This document shows positions 48,016 through 64,000 of a stretch of 64,000 nucleotides of DNA, piece after piece. The position numbers and the translations under genes were made by a program. The stretch spans positions 1,364,001-1,428,000 of the forward strand of contig NW_027445626.1 of NCBI RefSeq assembly GCF_035582795.1. Direction: 5' to 3'. The first letter of the stretch is position 1. Each line of letters begins with the position of its first letter. The DNA is from Mycteria americana (Eukaryota > Chordata > Aves > Ciconiiformes > Ciconiidae). The notes beneath the pieces are model-generated. The model was not told where the DNA came from. It worked only from the letters and a program-made list of their open reading frames with translations, and ran no database searches.

Positions 48016-50591
48016 GTGCAGAGTCTGAGGGGTGTCCTTGACAGTCCTGGGCAGAGACCGTTTTAGGGGCACAGGGCTCTGTGCAAGACACAAAATGATC
48101 TTTTCTTTCAATGCTGCTTGCCTGTAAATAATAGACATGATTGGTAAGTGTCAGTAACAGTAAAACAAAGAATTAAAGACAAAGATGCAAAGCAAAGAAA
48201 ATGATTAAAAATCCTTTTCAGCTTTTAAAATTCTTTGTTGTTTTCTTCTCTTTTAACATACTATTCTTTGGGGGGAATTTGTGTCCTTGTTCTTTTTTTT
48301 TTTTTTTTTTTTGAAAAAGGAAGGTTTTTTCCAGAACTGACATTGGATGTAGGACACCAATGTCTTCAACTACAGGGGTGTAGACACCTCCTGCCAGTAT
48401 AGACACCCTGGAAACCCCCTGTCCAGCCTCTACCTGTAGCTCGCGAGGGACTCCGCTCTTTGACACGTGTCTGTCTGATAGCTGCCAGCCCCAGGCAAAC
48501 ACCTCAGGTACACGGAGGCCTCTAAAAGTGGCCCTGGATGTTTTATGGTCAGACAAACAAGGTCTCCCCAGAAAGGTGAACAAATTTGCAAAGTTTGAAA
48601 AAATAGCACATTTTCATGAGCTGAAACAATTGAGTACTTTTCATATAACGGCAGTGTTTTCACACCATGCCAGAATGGGAATTTGCAGGAAGTGCATTAA
48701 TGATAGGAGAAAAAATATTGGCCTTCTGTACTTGCATTATGGCTACTCTATCAATTACATTACGCCGCATATTTAATCTCCCTCATCTTTCAGGCGTTCC
48801 TACCTCTGCTGATTAAATGACCATGTCTAAGAGCATCTTTTCAGCAGATGTATCGGGACATTTGCCCTTCTCCTTGCTGCCCAGGTTTCCCTTTCCCCTT
48901 GCTTTTTGTTCATTGAGATAACTCCCAGTTATCTGGTTGCTGCTTTGAGCTTTTAACTCCCTAAATGAGAGAGTCAAAATCTTGTGCCCCTTTCAGAAGT
49001 CCAATTAACTCTTTCATCAGCTGCTTAATTGCATTTCTGTCCTTTTCTATCTCTCTGTGTAAATCAGTTCTTGGATGGGAATCGTTGTTGGCCATCTCCA
49101 CCACAGGATGTCCTACACTGTGCCACTCCTGTGCCTCTTTCCCTGCAGGCTGTAGACACACTGTCTACTTCCCCACCCTGCTCTCATCCTCACAGGTCCC
49201 TACCTGTACCGAATCTTTCTCTGAAACAGAAAGCCATGGGCTGACCACAGACAAACACCACCACCCCCAGTGACCAGTTGCACCACAGCACTACCCTTCA
49301 AGTGACATTTCCTTTTTCCTCATGCCCAGGCTCAGACTCCAAAGCTTTTCCTTTCTCATGCTGTTTCCTCTACAAAGGAAATCTTCATCCTCTCTGAAAG
49401 CACCCTTCAAGCAGCTGCAGGCCATGACAACATTGTCCTTGGCCTCTACGTCAGGAGGCCAAAGCAGCCCAGGTCCCTCAGCCTCTGCACACAAGTCATG
49501 GGATTCAGCCCCTTCACCCCATCTTGCCAGATGTCCTCTGCACCTTCTCCAGGTCCTCCCCACTCCTGCAGAACATGGAGCCCCACCTCAGCACAGATTA
49601 GTTCAGATGTGGCCACACCCCTGCTGAGTCAAGGGAGGAGCTAACTCCCCTTGTCTGGGTGGCCACACTCCTCCTAATTCAGCCCCATATGCAGCTGGCC
49701 TGATTCGTGGTCAACATGCTGCACTGGCTTCCTATAGCATCCATTCCTATAGCAACCACGCCTTCTCCTCAGGCTCACTCCTCAGCTGGTCAGCTCCAAG
49801 CTTGCCTTGATACATGGGGTTATTCTGCTCCTGATGCAGGACTGGCCACTTCTCCTTGTAAAACGTGGTGAGGTTTCTGTAGGCCACCCTGTCCTGTGGT
49901 GCCTCGAACAAGATGACAGCATGAGGAACTGCAGGACAAGACGGATAATAAAAGGAGGTCCTAGTCTACCGGACTTGCAGACCAAAGAATTCGCAATACA
50001 GCCATCCCAGAAACACCAACAGAGGGCACCAGGTAAGCAAAGCCAGGGCCAGTGGGCAAAGGGAAAACAGAGGTGGGCTTCTTGTGTGGGAGGGCTGGAG
50101 GATGACCAAAGGGAAGAACCTGGGATCGGGGAAACATGGAAGAAGGAAGTTGGAGGTGAAGCAAAGGGTTCAGCCAGGGCTGTTTGTGGGCACCTGTCAA
50201 GTAGCCCTCAATCTCATTTCTCCAGCAGGGAAATCAGCATGGCTGGGCACACCTCTGATGTGCCTCAACAGGAATGCACACAATGTGGGCAATTCCTGAG
50301 CTATAATCTCACTTAGATACCCAAGACACAGCCACATAGCTCACATCACTGGAGGGTGGCCATGGATGGAAGCAGGCTCTTTAGGAAGAATGGGGCAGGT
50401 CAGTGAGGAGGGGAATTTCCCTGCATTTGAGTGAGCAGAAGGAAAGCATGCAGCTCTGCCTAGTGCCAGGTGATGAGCCAGATGAGTGCAGACGGATCAG
50501 GATTAGTGGTCAGACCGATGTGGATAACATTGTAGTTGGTGTTTGTTATGGACCAACCATATTAAGAAGAAGCAGCGGATGAGGCCTTCTT
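48016..50591. repeat. Direct segmental duplication, copy 2
   Basis: Second copy of bases 1-2576. It begins after gactgtctct at 48015 and ends abruptly at 50591 inside the decayed CR1 endonuclease region, where a younger CR1 takes over. It holds no gene of its own. The left flank (47881-48015) is short and unassigned. Confidence 0.92.
49316..49640 (-). mobile_element. CR1-like fragment (antisense), copy 2
   Basis: Duplicate of the fragment at 1300-1620, with the same limits on the assignment. Confidence 0.3.
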
Positions 50592-51733
50592 AAGCCTTTG
50601 ACACGGTCTCCCACAGCATTCTCCTGGAGAAACTGGCTGCTCATGGCTTGGACAGGTGTACTCTTCACTGGGTAAAGAACTGGCTGGACGGCCGGGCCCA
50701 AAGAGTGCTGGTGAATGGAGTTTACTCCGGTTGGCGGCCGGTCACAAGAGGTGTTCCCCAGGGCTCGGTGTTGGGGCCAGTTCTGTTCAACATCTTTATC
50801 AATGATCTGGACGAAGGGATCGAGTGTACTCTCAGTAAGTTTGCAGACGACACCAAGTTGTGTGGGAGTGTTGATCTGCTGGAGGGTAGGCAGGCTCTGC
50901 AGAGGGACCTGGACAGGCTGGATCGATGGGCCGAGGTCAATTGTATGAGGTTTAACAAGGCCAAGTGCAAGGTCCTGCACTTGGGCCACAGCAACCCCAT
51001 GCAACGCTACAGGCTTGGGGAAGAGTGGCTGGAAAGCTGCCTGGTGGAAAAGGACCTGGGGGTGTTGGTTGACAGCCGCCTGAATATGAGCCAGCAGTGT
51101 GCCCAGGCAGCCAAGAAAGCCAATGGCATCCTGGCTTGTATCAAAAATAGTGTAGCCAGCAGGAGTAGGGAAGTGATTGTGCCCCTGTATTCGGCACTGG
51201 TGAGGCCGCACCTCGAATACTGTGTTCAGTTTTGGGCCCCCCACTACAAGAGGGATATTGAGGTACTGGAGTGTGTCCAGAGAAGGGCAACGAAGCTGGT
51301 GAAGGGTCTGGAGCAGAAGTCTTATGAGGAGCGGCCAAGGGAGCTGGGACTGTTTAGCCTGGAGAAAAGGAGGCTGAGGGGAGACCTCATCGCTCTCTAC
51401 AACTACCTGAAAGGAGGTTGTAGAGAGGTGGGGGTCGGTCTCTTCTCCCAGGTAACAAGTGATAGGACAAGAGGAAATGGCCTCAAGTTGCGCCAGGGAA
51501 GGTTTAGACTGGATATTAGGAAATTTTTCTTCACCGAGAGGGTTATCAAGCATTGGAACAGGCTGCCCAGGGAAGTGGTTGAGTCGCCATCCCTGGAGGT
51601 ATTTAAAGGACGTTTGGATGAAGTGCTTAGAGACATGGTGTAGTGGTGGTTTTGGCAGTGTTAGGTTTATGGTTGGACTCGATGATCTTAAAGGTCTTTT
51701 CCAACCTATATGATTCTGTGATTCTGTGATTCT
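50592..51733 (+). mobile_element. CR1 LINE, 5'-truncated, with intact 3' end
   Basis: ORF2 reverse transcriptase C-terminal half, open from before 50648 to 51643 (331 codons from the first ATG). It carries [13 protein letters not shown], the catalytic FADD motif ([10 protein letters not shown]) and [14 protein letters not shown]. The 3' UTR ends in ATTCTGTG-type repeats (51713-51735), the CR1 hallmark. Well preserved, so younger than the copy at 2355-4266. It starts at KAFDTVSH and directly continues the old CR1 at its left. On its right it abuts the LTR of the inverted arm with no gap. Confidence 0.92.
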
Positions 51734-52660
51734 GTATGGTGTCAAGTTTGGGATTTGTGACCAACGCAGTGTTATAATACACCAGTGTGGTAGGTATTTG
51801 CGGAAGAGTCCTTTCAAAGCATCAAGGCCTTCTCTCTTGCTCTACCTTCCTCCCCAGCAACTAGGCTGGATCTCTTGATGAGGGAGGACCAGGGGACGTC
51901 ATTTAGCAAGGCAAAGTTTTACACAGTGCATTGGTGTCCATGTCCAGGTTTTGGTAGCGTGGAGGCTACACGTGTGACCTCTGTGAGAGAAGACCAAGGG
52001 CTGCCTCCATGCCAGACAGGGCTGGGTCCAGCCAGCTCCAAAATAGACCCACCGCTGGCCAAAACTGAGCCCAGCAACAAAGCTGGTGGAACTGGTGTGA
52101 AAATGTATTTAAGAAGGGGCACAATTGCCAGACTGGGATAGGAGTTAGGGGGGAAAAAAAGTGTGAGAAACAGCCCTGCAAACACCATGGTCGGTGAAGA
52201 AGGAGGAGAACCACCTCATCGGTGGTCCAGGCACCAGAGCAGATATTCCCCTGCAGCCCAAGCAGAATACCACAGCACAGCAGGTATTTTCCTGCAGCCT
52301 ATGGAGAAGACCATGGTGGAGAAGGTAGAGCCCTGCAGTCCGTGGAGGACACAATGCTGGAGAAGTTGGGTAATTCCTGAAAGAACTGTGGCCTGTGGAG
52401 AGCCCAGAGTGGAGCAGCTTCATCTTGAAGGACTGTAGCCTGTAGGAGGGACCCCATGGGAAAAGTGGGAGAAGGAAGGAGCAGCAGGCAGGAAGTGTTC
52501 TGGACTGACCACAACCCCCATTCCCCATGGCCTAGCACTGCTCAGAGGGGAGGAGGTAGAAGAGTTGGGAATAAAGGAGTGAAGCTGAGCTGGGGAAAAA
52601 AGGGTGGGGAGGAGGCCTTCCATGGGGAAGGAGATAAGGTCTTCCAACAGCCCCACACTT
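51734..52660 (+). mobile_element. Long LTR / ERV-derived element, right arm
   Basis: Mirror of 25280-26232, lacking the LTR's first bases because the CR1 junction lies inside it. TATA-like tatttaaga near 52107, AATAAA-type signal near 52571. The 3' limit is approximate. Confidence 0.55.
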
Positions 52661-52943
52661 CTTCCACCCTCAGCCTTTCCAGTTACACGTGCCTGGCCGG
52701 CCCACCTGCTTTGCCACTGTCAGGTTTGGACTGAAGTCCCACACACATTTTGGCATGCCCAGTGTAAGCTGGCCTCCACCCAAATCTGGAGCCCACCTGG
52801 CCATGGAGGCAGGGAGAGGACAGGTCCCTCTGCCCAGGGCCAGGAACAGCTCTTCCCTGGGACCCTCGCCAAGGAATGCTCCTCATGTGTGTCAGCCTGT
52901 GGCCTGGCAGGGGTGGAATTGGGACAAGGGCTGCTGGGGCAGG
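52661..52943. other. Intergenic, no gene seen
   Basis: Mirror of the left-arm sequence between the LTR and the tRNA-Phe relic. No gene. Confidence 0.4.
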
Positions 52944-53016
52944 GCTGAAGTAGCTCAGCTGGCAGAGCATTAGACTGAACATCCAAAGGTCCCTGGTTGA
53001 GCCCTGGGCTGATACA
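52944..53016 (+). pseudogene. tRNA-Phe(GAA)-like relic, right arm
   Basis: Here the D arm (GCTC/GAGC, A box TAGCTCAGCTGG) is intact and the T stem can pair, unlike the left copy. The acceptor (GCTGAAG against CTGATAC) cannot pair. The anticodon loop is CTGAACA. Probably a decayed tRNA gene; a tRNA-derived SINE head is an alternative. Confidence 0.65.
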
Positions 53017-54064
53017 GTGGTATCCTCGCTCAGTTTTTTGCAGAGCCTGCCTGCTTCTTCCAGCCTACCCTGGCCCTCCTTGGTTCTTCACCTCTTGCCA
53101 GAGCACTGCCCCTGCAACTGTAGCTGCAGATCTCTGGGTTAGAAGGAGCCTTCCTCTTGTTCGACAAGTCCTCAGTGTTCCCCTCAACAGGACTCTCCAT
53201 TCAGTGCTTCTTTGGGGTGCTCTCCATCTGTCCCTCCTTCCCTGCTCCACAGCAATTGGCACCTTTCCTTTGTGGGGTCTCTGCAAAGACCTTGTCTCTC
53301 TCCACTTTGTCATTCTTGATGGTGCACAGACTGCTCCCCTCCTCACACACATCCTGCACCTGGACCACAGCTTGCAGACCAGAGCATACTGCCCATGGGG
53401 GAGGCCACTGTCCCCCCAGTCCCAGGGAGCGGCACTCCCTGAGCTGAGGCCTGAATGGCAGCATCCTCCCTCCAGAGGTCTGTCACAGCGAGACCTCTGA
53501 TGTGCCAAGGACAGCTGGCAAAGCCGTGCCCAAATAGACTCACCCACCAGACTGCACTGGCTAGACCAGCTGCAGCCCCTCACAGCCATCAGTCCCTGCA
53601 CAGAGGAAGAAAGACCTGCTCATGAGCTCCAACAAGCTGCTGGGCTCCCCTCTTGCAACCTCTTGCTGCTAGGGAGCCCTGCTCGCCCCTCAGGAACACA
53701 GTGACAGCTGTGACCCAGCACATCTCCCTCTGTCTCCAGCCTCAGCCTCTCCCCAGTCAGCCCAAGGAATGGCACGTGCTGGACTACAGTCGCACAGCAA
53801 CGTGCATGTTCTAACCCTGTGCAGTTCTGCTGCCTCACAGCTGGCTCCTTAGGGATGCACCTGCAGAGGAGTTTGGCTTTTGTTGTGACTGAGCGCAAGT
53901 GAGAGGTGGTGAGAGGGAGAGACTGTCTGTCCAAGCACAGTTACTGTCTTGTCAGCTTTGAGCACGAGCTTAAACATGCTTGGCCGCAGGGGTAGTGCCT
54001 GCAGGATTATCACTGCTCCAGAAGAGTCCTTCTACGCCTTTCTTGAGCAAGAACGGGAGAGTCA
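53017..54064. other. Intergenic, no gene seen
   Basis: Mirror of 23855-24898. No supported gene. Confidence 0.45.
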
Positions 54065-54149
54065 TTGCTGAGGATGGGATTTGGGGTCATGTGTGCAAAG
54101 CAGAAGAGGTGAGCAGTCCATCCCCTTAACTCCACTCAACCACTCCAGA
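54065..54149 (-). pseudogene. tRNA-Ser(GCT)-derived relic, right arm
   Basis: Mirror of 23766-23850 with few changes. The acceptor stem is not preserved. Confidence 0.6.
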
Positions 54150-54919
54150 AATTCACAGGCACTGTGGTCTGCTTTTGATTCCCCCAAACCCTCTCTGCCA
54201 GGCAGGGGCTCAGCAGGGAAAAAATCTATGGTATGGCATTGGGCAACACAATTGTCAAAGCTGTGCCACCATGAGGACACCATCCCTGCATGTGGTCAAA
54301 GCATCAGCCTTTGAGTTACCAGCTGAACACACTCACCCACCCTGCCACACAGACCCCAGCCAGGGCTGTCCCAGGGCACTGCTTTGCTGCCAGGACAGTC
54401 ATCAGTGCTGAAGGAATGGGAAGGTCCCTGAGCCCAACCCCCATGCCCAGCCCCATGGAGATGGAAGCCTGCTCTTCAAGTCACCTCCAGGGATGCTGGG
54501 GAACAGAGGGCTGCAGGGGGAGGCCTGGTGCCTGGAGGAGCGGGTATAAGATTTCTGCCACCACATCCCCTCCACGGCGTGCCCTGGGATGCCACCGGAG
54601 CCTGCGGGCACTTCACCCCAGGCAGGGCATTTCCCTCACCCTGTTGCACTGCTCCTGCTGTGGAGTTGGGGACAGATGTGGCACAGAGGGGTGTTGCCCT
54701 GGGTGGCAGAGGAGGCTCAGGGGAAGGGGTTTTCTCCTCTCCATCGACCCATCCCGCAGTGGGCCAGAGTGTGGGAGCAGCACCTGCAGCAAGAGCCTCC
54801 TTCTGCCCCATTGCCCTGCAGAGGCGTTGAGGGTCCCTGGGCACACAGGGGACAACAGGACTGTGCTCATCAAAGACACATCACGGGAGGAGAGTGTCTC
54901 TCCTGCTGGCAGGTGTCAA
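54150..54919. other. Intergenic, no gene seen
   Basis: Mirror of 22898-23765, lacking a stretch of about 80 bases present in the left arm. The + frame 54290-55198 is open but runs straight through the tRNA gene and is not conserved as a protein in the other arm. Confidence 0.45.
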
Positions 54920-54991
54920 GGGGATGTAGCTCAGTGGCAGAGCGCCTGCTTTGCATGTGGGAGGTCCTGGGTTCAATCCCCAGCATCTCCA
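54920..54991 (+). tRNA. TRNAA-UGC: tRNA-Ala (TGC), right arm
   Basis: Identical to the tRNA at 22826-22897: same acceptor pairing, A box, TGC anticodon and B box. The pol III stop is TTTTT at 54999-55003. It is convergent with SRCR gene B. Confidence 0.93.
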
Positions 54992-55003
54992 GGGCTGCTT
55001 TTT

Positions 55004-55424
55004 GCCCTGACTCCCCAGCTTCAGGCAGGTGCGGGCCAGAGCCCATGGAACAGCCCATGGAGACTGGGGTCCTGGCAGAGCATGAGGAGAGGGAATCTCA
55101 GCCCGTGTGTCCCAGAAAGTGGCTCTGCACCCTGTGCTGGGGCAGTGGGGAGCAGAGCTGCATCCTCACCATTGTGGGAGGTAATCCGTGGGCCATGATC
55201 CCCCCTGGGGATGGCTGGGGTGTTTTGGGGTGAGCAGCAGGATTATTCCCCAGGGACCATGGGCTCTCGCAGCCCCACAGCCTGACCCCAAGCCTGCTGT
55301 CCCTGAGATGTGCCCCTTGCCTACCACTGTGTCATCGTTCTCTGCTCCCCCTCATCAGCCTCAGGGAGGTGACCCAACACCTGGGCAGGCAAGCCCCAGC
55401 TCTGGGTCAAAGCCCTCAGAGACT
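55004..55424. other. 3' flank of SRCR gene B
   Basis: Mirror of the gene A 3' flank. No gene is recognised. Confidence 0.5.
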
Positions 55425-55430
55425 TTTAAT
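55425..55430 (-). terminator. Polyadenylation signal of SRCR gene B
   Basis: ATTAAA on the minus strand about 100 bases past the stop, as in gene A. Confidence 0.65.
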
Positions 55431-55531
55431 AAGAACCAATATGGACGCACAGTGTAAAAGCGGGAATAAAAATAGAGGAAACTGCAGGTGGTTTCTGCTG
55501 CCCGTGGTAAAGGGAGATGTTTCCCTGGTGC

Positions 55532-64000
<8,469 letters not shown>

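Noticed and set aside
50546-51817. 423-codon minus-strand ORF
   Set aside because: Antisense of the CR1 reverse transcriptase; the sense frame carries the RT motifs.
54290-55198. 302-codon plus-strand ORF
   Set aside because: It reads through the tRNA-Ala gene and is not conserved as a protein in the mirror arm.

Overview
The window looks like nuclear DNA of a bird. The evidence is: CR1 LINE copies, one with the diagnostic ATTCTGTG 3' repeat; two families of avian-type endogenous retroviruses; a family-14-like olfactory receptor; a G-rich minisatellite block; and split genes with consensus splice sites. The species cannot be named from sequence alone.

The main content is two copies of a group B scavenger receptor cysteine-rich (SRCR) membrane receptor gene, of the CD163/WC1/SCART type, arranged tail to tail. 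The left copy (+, 9424-22048) appears complete: a signal-peptide exon, nine SRCR exons, two linker exons, a transmembrane exon and four cytoplasmic exons. All exons are phase 1-1, giving about 1,245-1,248 residues. The right copy (-, 64000 down to 55532) is open in every exon seen and runs off the window inside an SRCR exon.

The two genes lie on the arms of a large inverted duplication (about 13.55-26.19 kb and 51.73-64.00 kb, about 25.5 kb spacer). Each arm also carries an identical tRNA-Ala(TGC) gene, a tRNA-Ser-like relic, a tRNA-Phe-like relic and a long LTR. Separately, bases 1-2576 recur in direct orientation at 48016-50591. That direct repeat and the inverted arm are bridged by a 5'-truncated CR1 at 50592-51733, so the rearrangement breakpoints sit on retroelements.

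Layout: 1-2.6 kb, direct duplication; 2.4-4.3 kb, decayed CR1; 5.6-8.2 kb, minisatellites; 9.4-22.0 kb, SRCR gene A; 22.2-26.2 kb, tRNA region and LTR; 26.2-27.3 kb, CR1 pieces; 29.0-33.8 kb, broken ERV on + that carries a solo LTR and is interrupted by a second ERV on - (33.8-41.3 kb, tRNA-Leu primer site); 45.1-46.1 kb, olfactory receptor with one premature stop; 47.5-51.7 kb, CR1, direct duplication and CR1; 51.7-55.4 kb, mirror tRNA/LTR region; 55.5-64.0 kb, SRCR gene B.

The receptors would be type I surface proteins with tyrosine motifs in the tail (YEEI and two YDDA sites). The two copies differ mainly in SRCR domain 8 and in the membrane-proximal stalk. All family names rest on recognition of the sequence; no database search was run.
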